From contig NC_080428.1 of the NCBI RefSeq assembly GCF_029873635.1, positions 69,585,101 through 69,649,100 of the forward strand: a stretch of DNA of 64,000 nt, written 5' to 3'. How positions within the stretch are numbered: position 1 is the stretch's first letter; each line of letters starts with the position of its first letter. The notes under the pieces were generated by a model that saw only the letters and a program-made list of their open reading frames with translations, was not told the origin of the DNA and did not search any database. Shown piece by piece: positions 22,089-33,300 of the stretch. The stretch is from Malania oleifera. Taxonomy: Eukaryota > Streptophyta > Magnoliopsida > Santalales > Ximeniaceae. The position numbers were made by a program, and so were the translations under genes.

Positions 22089-23190
22089 CTTTCACCACCA
22101 GCAAACAACATTGCATGCCCTCATCAAGTTGTTCGACAGAAATCGGATTCCTTCTCAAGTCAGGAATATGTCGCACCTTCTCTAGTAACCAAACAGACCC
22201 ATTGGGCAATGACATCCAAACATTTTCCATACCCACAACATCCAAGATTATACCATCAGCCAAATATACTTTATTGAAATCACTTGCAACATAGTTCTGT
22301 ATGATTTCTTGGTGTGAAGTGGTATGAAACGAAGCTCCTGAGTTCAAAACCCAATCATCAAGTGGACTGTCTACTGAAATAAGTAGTGCATCATGTACCT
22401 CCTTTATTATGGCATTAGCAGAGTCATCTTCATTTTTCTTCTTGAGACTTTTGCATTGCCTCCCGAAGTGACCTGTTTTCCCACAGTTCCAGCATTATCC
22501 TTTTTTACCAAATCTCGATTTGCTTTTGTTCCTATTAGAATTTCTAGATTTTGATCTGCCCCGACTTGAATTTCTATCATTACCTCTGCCTCTCATCCCA
22601 AGGTTTAGGGCAGAACCAGATCCTGAGGTTTCACCTGCATCCTTTATGCGAATCTCCTCAACCAAAACTAAATCTCGTGTGTCATTATACTTTAGTTTTT
22701 CTTTTCTTGTGGAGTTACTTACAGCCATCCTTATGGCCTCCCAACTGTTTGGCAACGAAGCCAAAACGATCAGTGCACATATCTCATCATCAAAATCAAT
22801 TTCTACAGACGACAATTGATTTGTGATTGTGTTAAAATCGTTCAAATGTTGTGCAACTGATGCATTCTCTGCCATTTTAAATTAAATAGTTTCTTCATCA
22901 GATGTACCTTGTTATTTGCTGACGGCTTTTCATACATACCAGACAAAGCCTTCATCAGATCTGCTGTGGTTTTCTCCTTTACAACGTCGTGTGCAACAGA
23001 CCTAGACAGGGTTAATCTGATAATTTACTCCAAGTACTGTCTGTCAAGGAGAGTCCATTCCTCATCCTTCATAATTGCAAGTTTTTCTTCTAGAAGTGGC
23101 AAATGCATCTTCTTCCCATAGAGATAATCCTCGATTTGCATCCTCTGTGTCATCACACTTTTCTATTCCAGACTCCTTTCCTGCTTCCTC
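22089..23190 (-). pseudogene. Copia C1 gag and protease
   Basis: Minus strand: the gag core starts around 23160 (IEDYLYGKKMHLPL, then LTLSRSVAHDVVKEKT, ALSGMYEKPSANNKVHLM and LNDFN.I..QLSS) and the zinc knuckle is CWNCGKTGHFGRQC near 22480. The protease active site reads WVLNSGASFH near 22340, where D-S-G-A-S is expected; the catalytic Asp is Asn, a single G-to-A change. The C-terminus near 22090 is frameshifted and cut by the C-tract LTR. One stop lies in gag near 23025. Confidence 0.85.
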
Positions 23191-23222
23191 TGCCATTGCT
23201 CCCACTCAAACCTAACCGTAGG

Positions 23223-23235
23223 CTCTGATACAAGT
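23223..23235 (-). other. Primer binding site of copia C1
   Basis: Minus strand reads TTGTATCAGAGCC a few bases after the LTR end, matching the initiator-Met PBS TGGTATCAGAGCC except at one base. Confidence 0.75.
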
Positions 23236-23982
23236 TGAAAGGGGAATGAACAAACACGCGAAAATTCCCAAAACACAAAACCTGTGAGAAACAAGATGAA
23301 GACATCAAACAAGTACATGCCAAAGAAAATAATCACATGCACGCACAAGACAATATTTACGTGGTTCGGCAATTTTGCCTACATCTACAGAGTTGTAAGG
23401 ATTTCACTATTATCAGGGAAGTATACAGAGTGCAGCAATTACAAAGTTTCTCTCACTCTCAACAAGGAAGAAACAACGTGCACACACCCTAAACACCAAA
23501 GTGAACACCTTTGAATCGTGCACACAAGAGCTCACAACACTCTCCACGCTGCTGCACACTTCTATGCCGCTCTGCACACATAGACGAACATTAGAAATAT
23601 ATATCTTAGGGTTTACAAGATCATAACTTTCGAAATAGGCAAATTCTGTCGAAATCTCGCACAGAAGATCGTCGCGGTCGACCTAGTCGCACCCCTGTTC
23701 CCCATGGTCACGACCTGGTCGAGCCTCGCAGGAAATCAAGAATCTTGAACTTCAACATCCTTGACCTAGTTGCACCATTAAGTCTTGCTGGTCGAGATAA
23801 TGGTCGAGCTTCTCAGGATCTCGTCCTTCAGGGTATCTCAGAATCTTGACTTGGTTGCCCTTCAGGGTCTTCTTGGTCGAGCACTTAGGCGAGACTCTTA
23901 GTATTTCTGGTCAGGCCTAGGCCTATCGATTCAGGCCTTCGCTTCATGGATTAAACATAACTAGGCTCCACAAAACCCAACA
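23236..23982 (-). repeat. 5' LTR of copia C1
   Basis: 747 bp, partner of 2641-3369, TG...CA on the plus strand. It differs from the partner by small indels (for example extra GGCCTATCGATTCAGGCC near 23930) and scattered substitutions, so the insertion is not recent. Confidence 0.9.
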
Positions 23983-25040
23983 GGTATCAACCATCATGGA
24001 CAATGAATACTATATTCCATGTGCCAACGCATGCAAATTCAGATCCAACACTTCAATGGAGATGACTATCAAAAAAATGTGTTTAATGTCCTTTATATTA
24101 CACTTTGTAGGTTCATAGAGTCGTTAGTAACCTTTTTTTTTGTTTAGTATAGTTAAGTTCGCCTAATTACAATTGATTAATTGATCTCTAACTAATCCTA
24201 TGGTCCAAGGAATCAATAGTCTTTAGTCTATGTTTCAGAGTCATGTTCAGGAGTTCATTTATATGACAAGAAGCTACTAGCACCTCCTACACACTCATTC
24301 TTTCAAATGGTATCGTGATAAACTCAAAATGTTCAAATATTAATCAAGACTAATTTTTGATTCAGTAACTCATCAAAGCTATAAGGTTTCCCTCACCTCA
24401 AGAACCATATGAAAAACAATAACATATACTTTGAGGATCCATCATCAAATTCATTGATCAAAGATTATGATTTTGATCAAAATGATTCCATCACATGAAT
24501 CATACAATATATTTTGTTTAAAGCAAGCTGAATGTACAATTATATCATTTCTTAAATAGATATACAATCATGTCTTATAGAGAGTAATACAACTTCAAGT
24601 CTGAGAAGGGGTGTTGAATCGACCTTATTTATCATGCCCGTGGATATTATTTCACTATACAATCTTTAGGTAATCCGTCATGTTATAAGACCTCCCTCAC
24701 CTCAAGAACCAGAAAAATAAAAAATAAAAAAAATAAAAAATTATGACATGTACTTTAAGATCAATCATCAGATTCATCAATTAGTGTTTAGTATTTTCAG
24801 ATTTTCAAAGATTCAAATCAAGATTCAAATATCATCTGACAATATGACTTAATCACAGTACAACAGAATGACCGCATGCATGTAATTTTGAACTAAAATG
24901 AATCTCTCTAAACAACCACCCTGTATAAGTGTCATTCAATTACACTTTGGCATGAGTCAATCATTCCTACATCCCCAAATAGATAACAACACATAAAACA
25001 AGGTACCAGGTGCCATCAAGGTTTGATTTTTTTTTTTTAA
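23983..25040. other. Intergenic AT-rich DNA with an internal duplication
   Basis: No gene seen. Two related segments, about 24380-24480 and 24675-24775, share CCCTCACCTCAAGAACC and following sequence, which suggests an old duplication about 295 bp apart. Confidence 0.5.
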
Positions 25041-26698
25041 TGTTCTTTGGCCCTTATACCTAAATTAGGTGCAAACAAGTTTTAAACCTTTTGAAAACTT
25101 TGAAAATAGATAAAAATTCCTTTGAAAATTTTTGGTACTTTCTAAGAATTTTTTGCAAATTTTATAACTTTTTTAAAAATTTATGAAGACTAAAAATATA
25201 ATAAAATACAATAAAAAGTAATTAAAATATTTTTAAAATACAAAAATTAACCTAAAAATATCTAAATGCTAAAACAAGGTCCCTTAAAATTACCAAATAG
25301 AGAGTGCGGTAAAACCCCAAAATAAAATAATTTTTGAATTAAAAAATTCAAATTAAAGGAAAAATAACAATAAATAATTAATAAGTAAAATAAATTTTAA
25401 AATAAAATTATTTTTTTTCTAGATGCCTCCTAATTTTTTTCATAATTTTCTACAATTAAAAACATTCTTTATTTATTTTCTAATTTTAAATAGATTTAAT
25501 TAATTAATTATATAACTAAATAAAGGATAGACCACTCAACTGGTCAAGAAGCGGTTCAGCATGACACACGCATAACGCATGCGAAGGTGGGAAGCTGATC
25601 GAAATCACTATTTTGGTGTTTTCTCCACCGCTTACTCGTGAAGACGCTAAAACCCTAAAATATAATCTTCTCGCTCTGATCTTGTTTGACGTCTAAATTT
25701 GATACTGTCACCATCATTAAACCCCATTTGACCAAAAAATCAACAAAAATCCTCTGAAATTTGACTTGTTTCTTTATTGGTCGCCCGTCATCGACAACCA
25801 TGGCGACAGTTGGATTTTGGATTTTTTATAAGCCTCTCTAGCCCATTTTTTGGTCTGTTTTGACCCTAAGGACTTTGTTTTTTCCTGATCTTTACTTTTG
25901 GATGCCCATGCACATAAAGAATGGTTTTTTTTTTTTCTTACATTTTCTTTCCTCTCCTCTCTTTTTGATCATCCAAGGTCTATGGCCACCCCTCTCCTCT
26001 ACCTTCTCTCTCTAAAACACCCAAACTACTCTCCCTCTACCTAACCACAAGCTCACAATAGAGAAAACAAGAGTTTTTAAGTTATAAAAAATCAAACTTT
26101 CAATAAAAATATGGTTGAAACCTTAGCTTCCAAACAAGCTCACCTTTGCACGTGTATCAAAGCATCATCTTTGTTCATAACACAGATCTTAAACATGCAT
26201 TACTGAAGATTTTAATGAAAAAGACAAAATTAGAGAACATGTCTTATGTCTAGGTGTTTTGATTCTCTAACAAATTCAATATCTTGCACGTCGGCCTTTC
26301 AAATTCTACTGTCACCTCCTCTCTCTCTCTCACCTGGATATGCAATTCCACATTATCTTGAACGTGTGTTTTTTTTTTTTGCAAAAATTATAGCTTTTTA
26401 TTTATAGAGAAATAAGGGAATTTACCATAATCCATCAATTCCAAAAATATCATTTTAAAATAAAGAAACTTCTTCCTTATCCTAGATGGACTTTTGGCAA
26501 CAAGAAATAACTCTTCCAAGGAAGGAGCTTATGCTTATTCAGGATAAGGGTTCAATTAACTCAATTAAGTCTTAAAAATGCAATTGAAGATTCAATTTTG
26601 AAATTCATGAAAAAAGACTTTGGACAAGGGGAGAGAACTTCAATTTAACTCTCCTATTCTTCAATTAATTTCAATCCAGATAAAATTAGGTGTCTACA
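25041..26698 (-). repeat. Probable degenerate LTR
   Basis: The minus strand begins TGTAGACACCTAATTTTATC at 26698, a common LTR start. The segment is non-coding with long AT-rich runs, and near its other end a plus-strand TG at 25042 could be the second terminus. No partner, PBS or target duplication was found. Confidence 0.35.
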
Positions 26699-27384
26699 CC
26701 ATGCAAGTATAGAATAAACACATAAAACAACACAGCCTCCTTGCCAGAAAAAGAAAACAAAAAAAAAAAAAAAAAGGTAATGACTAGGGAGGGCAGAACT
26801 GAATTCTGCCAGGGTCTCCAGTTTGTAGTTGCTGGAACTCCATAGGGATTAAGTCATTGGCACGAACAAAGAAAACCATGTATCAGTTGGAGTTGGGATC
26901 CAAAATCGCCAGGCATATGCCTTCCGACAAGCATTGTTGGGATTTTCACATTCATGGAGCTCTGGGCTTGCAGCATTCACAAAGCCAAATTGGTAAAATT
27001 TTTCCTGTTTAAATAAATGGCATAACATTGCATTGGTTTATCACGTGCCAAATCCACTTGCTTGCACACAGGACAGCATAATCCAAATTACTTTGCAAAT
27101 AATTTTACTGTTGCTTTAAATGACAGCTACAATACAGTAATCCACACCATATGGCCTGGATTGCATTCAAAATAACGACATTTACGTTTGGCGTGAGAAG
27201 AAAAGCAGGCCAAAACTTCTACTGTCTACTTTTAAGTTAATATATGATTTCCTCAATTACACTCTCCTAATAATTCTCTGAACTTTGGTGAGGGTTTGGA
27301 CCTTATCGTTACACGCTTACACTGATTATAACAAAGAGGAAAAATAAAATGATGCCGGGAGAATTAAATTCAAATTAATCCTCT
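26699..27384. other. Downstream flank and 3' UTR side of UTR1
   Basis: AT-rich DNA immediately after the UTR1 stop codon. The proximal part should be 3' UTR. I could not place a convincing AATAAA-type signal on the minus strand. Confidence 0.5.
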
Positions 27385-30300
27385 TCACATAGGCTTTCTC
27401 TTCTTCTGCACTCTCCGCAACTTCCTCCATTTGAGGTAAATCTGGTATGACAACCCAGTGAAGACCATAAACACACTTCCCCATTGCTTCGCCGAGAGGG
27501 GATTTCCACTGAGCAGTGAAGACACAACAATGCTGACAAATTTTCTGGTAGTGGTGATGGTGGTGTTAGCAAGGGAACCAAATCGGCTTATGGTTAAGAA
27601 GATGAAATTCTGACCCACTGCACCACATAGGCAAAAAAGAAGAATGTCCCATGCTGCCTCAGGATGCTGCTTGCAGAATTGGACTGCCTCAAAACCACTG
27701 CCATGTGGCCAACCAAACATGTAGACCATGTTGTATATCGTGCCCCATAAATTCATCCCCAGCATTATATCCCAAGCACTTGTCTTCGGGTACCTGACCA
27801 AGAGGAAGCAAAATAATTAATAAGAGTGGTGGCATACGGGCAATTACAACATGAGATTCACCAATGTAAAGTATAGGGAGCAGTGGAGCATACATGCATG
27901 GTACATCATGAAATTAAATGGAGCAAACATTCAATTCAATATTGCAAATATTTGATGAAACAAAAGCTTGCTGAGCTATAAAGAACTCGTATTTTATAGG
28001 GAGATCTATGGAATCCACTTCTTGAAATGTTTCCCCACCCTGCACCAAAAACATAATACGCACCAAGTTTCTTCCTCTCGACTTCAGTAATACATCTCAT
28101 CAAATTAATCCTTCCACATCTTAAACGTAGAAGTATTTGTAGATGAAGTTTTGGGATTTTGGCGAAGAGTAAACAAGGAAAGGTGTTACAGCAATGTGCT
28201 TGGTTTGCAGTCCTTTGGATTCTTAGTAAAGAGAGGAATCATATAATCTTTTAAGGACCAAGTTACACTAGGATTGCTTTGAGATAAGGGAAGATGCTCC
28301 ACTTTAGGCTGCAGCTTCCACCGTCTTTGGGAGAGTTTCTTTGAATGATCTGCGAAGGGGTTGGAGTTACCCTCATGCAATTTTTTACTTTTGTTTTGCT
28401 CAGATGCTACTATAATGTTCTAAATCCCTTCTGAAATCTAATTCTCCTTCTGTCATAAAAACTCCAGTGTAGCCATGATTATATATATATAGAAAGAAAT
28501 TTGTTAGAGAGAGAGAGAGAGAGGAAAATACTACCAATAAGAAAAAGGAAGATAAAAAAGGAGGATAAGATATCCGTCCAAAACAAAAGAAAAGGAGCAA
28601 AATAAAAACTCCAGAAAACAAAGATTACAAATCAGCTCTACTCCAGCAAAGCCAGGAGTCCCATTGTAAATCCGCCAGAGGAAGCTGATGAAAGAAGCCA
28701 TTCACTAAAACCCACAATGGCACTAAAAGCACAATTATGATCCAAAAGTTAAGAGAGGTGTCAAGTTCTTAAAAATTATGGCATCTCTCTCCAACCAAAT
28801 ACACCAAAAGATAGCCATAATTGAGCACTGCAACAGAGCCTCTCTCCAAACCCTTTCCAAAACCTTAGCAAAGTGCCTCCAAGGAAGATGGGCAAACCCA
28901 ACTCTCCCTAGAAACTCCAAACAATTTGTCCAAAGGGACCAAGAGAGTGACAATGTAAGAAAAAGTGAGAGTCTCTCCACTCCTGAAACAACAGATGCAC
29001 ACATCAGGTGGTAGAGCCTTGTAAGGTCTTCATTTCTAGAGCAAGTTATTGGTATTTTTTTATCCTAGATTGTTATCAATATCCACAAAAAGGCTTCAAC
29101 CTTAGATGGAACTTTAGCTTCTCAAATGAGGGGAGTAAGGGGCAAATTGAGAAGCATTAGGGACATGAGTCAAATTAGAAAATAAAGAATACAAGAAAAA
29201 AGCCCAAAGAATCTAAACCCCAAACTCTTTTATCACTCCATGACTGGAACTGAAAAGAATGAAGCACATTGATCAAAAGGGCAAGCTCATTAATAACTCT
29301 GTTGTTAAGGTTCCTTGCAAAATGAAAAATCCCAAGAAAGTCCACTCTCTTGCAAGTGGAAAAAAGATAGGAGAGCCATTAAGAGAAGATAAACGAAAGA
29401 GATGAGGATATGTGAAAAGTGTTGTCATGATTATTATGCATTGTTCATTGGATATTATGCTTTTGAAGTGATGCCATGGAGTCATTTAAGTTACGACAGC
29501 AACATTTTTTCCATGCATAAAACAGTAAGTAGGCATTGGAAGGTATATGGAGTCCATGGAGACTACAAAGCTATTTACAAGGTTGTCAGAGGGCTCCCAG
29601 CCTCCCGCCATATAAAGGACTCCTTGTCTATATTTTTTTCACTCAGTTGGCTATTTATGTAAGGCAATGTTAGTTTCTATTATTATATTTTTGCTTTTCT
29701 CTGTAAATATTCATATTATATTATTCATTGTAATTCTCTCAAAAGTTATTGGGCTTCCCATGCATTGCTGGTATTAAGAACTCATGGTTTGATGTCCTTG
29801 CTTTTCAACAGCTAAGATCCCCAATTTTGCCAAATTTGAACACTAACTTGCATTAGTTTACTGCCTGCAAGCAAAAATCTGCCTGGTCTATTTTCTACAA
29901 ATAATTTCTATTGAAGGTTGGTCAGAAACAAGTGATGGTTTAATAAAGAATAGGCTTTCGCTGCAGGTCATTTCAATTTTTGATGAATAATAAGCACAAC
30001 AATAGATGTTCTTTCTGTGATTTGGTTTGGCCTCAATACTAAAATGGGATACTTTAAAGAGAAAAGTCCACTAAAATATAACCCAGAAATGGTGATATTA
30101 TACAGGAATGCAATAAAATATCTATTGTCAGTCAAAAAACAAATTGAACGTATTGATCAAACATAAAACCATTTTCCTGTAGTAGATTGTTGCTCTGTAT
30201 GGCTGTATATATATGAAATAATTTGAAAAAAACAACTATAGTTGGAATCATAGATTTTCAAATACCTTCAAAACAGTTTTGAACAAATTTAAAATAGCAA

Positions 30301-33300
30301 AAGTTTCACTAAAGAATACCTTGCTGTTATTGAGTCTTGAGTAGCATTTGTGAATCCATCAAATGCAAGGTTCAGGAAACACAAGCCATATCCAAGGGGT
30401 GCATTTGGGTGGGCCAGCTTGCTGATGGTCTTTGAGCTAGTCTAAAATTAAGTCAAACACAACATTAGAAAAGCATAGATGTTGGAACAAAGATACAATA
30501 GTAGTGAACATTTAGCCTCAAAAATCAGTTTTGTTAAGTTTCATTAGCAAATATAAGCAAACATAATCAAAAGATCAAATAAATACAAAAACCTAACTCT
30601 GCTCTTCCAAAATTATTGGCTTATGGATATATCCTCACCTTTAAAAGTGCAAATGTAGAGACTCCTCCGGCAACAAGGAGAGTACAAATGTACTCAGGAA
30701 AAGTGTATCTAATACCATAAACTAGTGTTCCCATCAGCATCACTGCATACCAGGGGGTAAAAGCCATTAGTTAACCACTAAAACACAACCACTGTGGAAC
30801 TTTTAATGAGAACAAACAAATAAAACCACAACATATGACGTGAATAATTCTGCCATGATTGACACAAGGAGCAAGGCATTGGAAAGTCTTTACCACTGAA
30901 CATCTCAAAAGCATAAACATGTTTCGTGCGTGTGTGCGCACACGTGCGCATGTGAACCAAACAGGATACAGATCACAGAACCCAGTTACGACTCTTGCTT
31001 TTGTCATTTTCATGAAAAACAACCAAATACAAATTTTGTCAAATGAGGAAATGATATCAGGCATGTTTCTCTGTCAAAATTTTCTTCCCATGTTAAATAG
31101 AAACTCTTTGGAAGTCATTTACAAAACATATTGAATAGAAGACCAAAATAGCCACAGACATCATTTTGAGCACAGATTTATCAAGGGTGGTTGATGAAAA
31201 CCCAAACAATCTAACTGACTAAAAGCGTGTTCATTTCAGTGACGTATTATGAATAAAAAAAATAATTCACCTGGAATCATTTTTGATGATTTTGCCAGGA
31301 CCTGCAAATAAGAAAAGCACCAATAGCATTCAGCACTAGTAGCCTTAGCAATTACACTATAAAAACAGTATATATCTTTGCTGATATTTCAGATAAATGT
31401 GAGTAATACATGACAAGAAGAAAATTCAGTCATCATGTTTATGACAGTGATTCATCTAATCACCCCAGTTATTGAAAAACAACCTATAGGATATTTTGAC
31501 TAAAATGAGTAGATAAGGAAGATACTTGGAGTGAAGTCTGCAGTACAAAACCCTAAAAGAATTGCAGCTCTATATTTCTTACTTGCCTCCCTAGGAATTC
31601 TTTTAAGTATTATACTCACAAGATAGGTGTACAATCTACAAGAATCCAAAGAAAGTTTAATAAATGCTAATTTCTGACTCTAGAAGTATTTGTTTAAGAC
31701 GTAATGCCAAGAAATAAGCACGTAATACTAATGTCACTGCCTAGCCCTAGGTCAGGGACTTTCAAAACATCTACTCTTCCCTGAGCTGATGTGGTTGGCA
31801 GTTGGTTAAATTTTTCATGACCAAAAAAAAAGCACAAGAGACAAAAGTGACACTAACATAATGAAATCAACTGTTCCACCAAAATAAACAAAAGGGTGAG
31901 CCTTTTAAGCAATCTATCTGCTCACAAAATTTTAAGTATTATGTATATCTGTGTGTTGTGTGCACTCATTCATGTGAGTTATGTATTATGTATGTACGCT
32001 TGCACGTAATTGTGTGCAGATGCACAAATACATGCAAAACACATTTAAAGCCTGGACGCAGCTGAGGGAAACCATTGGGTTTATCAGGCCAACAAAATAC
32101 TTGGACTAGATATAATTCAAAAACTCATAAATCTAGTATAAGAATGTCAATTCTATGGGTCTTCTTCAACAACCCATTGAACCTAACCAACCCAAAAAAA
32201 TCAGTTTTCAAATGGTTTATGGTTTGGTTGGCAGTTTCTCATTTTTCATAAACCGACTCTATAGGCCAATTTAGGGGTTTAGCGTCTAACACTCTAACCT
32301 ACCCGACTCAACCTGACCTACCTCTAATGTTGTAGAAATAAAATGTGGATATGGAGAAATTAATTGTGCGAGAAAAAAATAAAGGCAAGAAAGGGACACA
32401 AAGATTTAACGTGGTTTGGCAAATTGCCTATGTCGACGGAAGGAGAGTAGCGAGAATGATTCACTATGAATTGTAAAATTTACAAGAGCATTAATCACTT
32501 GCTCACTCAGAATACCAAAACCCCTATTACACCCTTTTATAACACTCTAAAAACCACAAAGGTTACTTCTTCTTCCGAAGATAGAATCCCATGAGGGAGA
32601 CAGATTATGTTCAAGGTGTGGAAGCAATTAAGGCTGCGGATGTGGCCTCCTTTTGTTCGTATGCCATTATTGCCTTCAAATAAAAGAAATACAAGGCAAC
32701 ATGTGGCAGACAAGTTCATTAATGCTCCATAACAATTTGTCCCACTTATAAATTATTGAAAATTATTGCAATAATGCACGGAGAGTGGAAAGACACCATA
32801 ATTGCAAGCCAACAATAATGGTGCGTGGAACACCACTGCGCACAAATCTCCACCTTTGGCTTCAATTATCCATAATTTCATCAGCAACATTTAGAGCATA
32901 TGAAACCAAGTCTACATAGCCATACCTTTGAGGAGGTTTTATCTCTCTCCTTTGCCTATCTTTAACCAACTAATAGTGCTGCAATTGTGGTGTATCTATT
33001 TCCTCCCCTTAAGTTTGCTCTTCTTCCTGGTCAACTGAGTTTTCTTTGATGGCTCCACCTCAAGCTCCACCTTCTTCGTGACATTGGGGTCTTTATTTTC
33101 TTCTAATGGCTCCTTTTGAGGCTTCAGCATCTCAGCTTCATTGAAAGTCACATCCCTGCTGATAATGCATTTTCTTTTAGCTAGATACCATAACTTGTAC
33201 CCTTTCACACCATCAGGATATCTGAGAAAAATGCATTTCATCACCCTTAGCTCAAGTTTTCCTTTGTTCACATAAGCATAAGCAAGACAACCGAAAATTT

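Larger units (their letters stand above)
2641..23982 (-). mobile_element. Ty1-copia LTR retrotransposon C1, split by two nested insertions
   Basis: Two matching LTRs (2641-3369 and 23236-23982) start TGAAAGG and end AACA on the plus strand. Read on the minus strand, the right one is the 5' LTR and is followed by an initiator-Met type PBS. Gag and protease lie at 22089-23190, integrase and RT at 15950-17861, RNase H at 3370-3942, then a purine tract against the left LTR. The internal region is interrupted at 3943-15949 by gypsy elements and at about 17862-22088 by a C-tract LTR. The pieces read in copia order (gag-PR-IN-RT-RH) once the insertions are skipped, except that about 110 codons between RT and RNase H are missing at the first insertion. 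Flanks GTTTC (left) and GGTAT (right) are not a clean target duplication. Frameshifts, stops and catalytic changes make it defective. Confidence 0.88.

Noticed and set aside
23284-23514. 76-codon plus-strand frame in the right C1 LTR, similar to one at 2715-2981
   Set aside because: Both are the same LTR sequence read in sense; the similarity reflects LTR duplication and not a gene.
2636-23988. Target duplication GTTTC/GTATC for copia C1
   Set aside because: It needs a one-base shift at the right end and still has a mismatch, so I do not claim it.
25922-26330. Possible CT-rich promoter or 5' UTR of a gene in 25.9-26.3 kb
   Set aside because: No exon with coding signal follows on either strand; composition fits the LTR-like relic.
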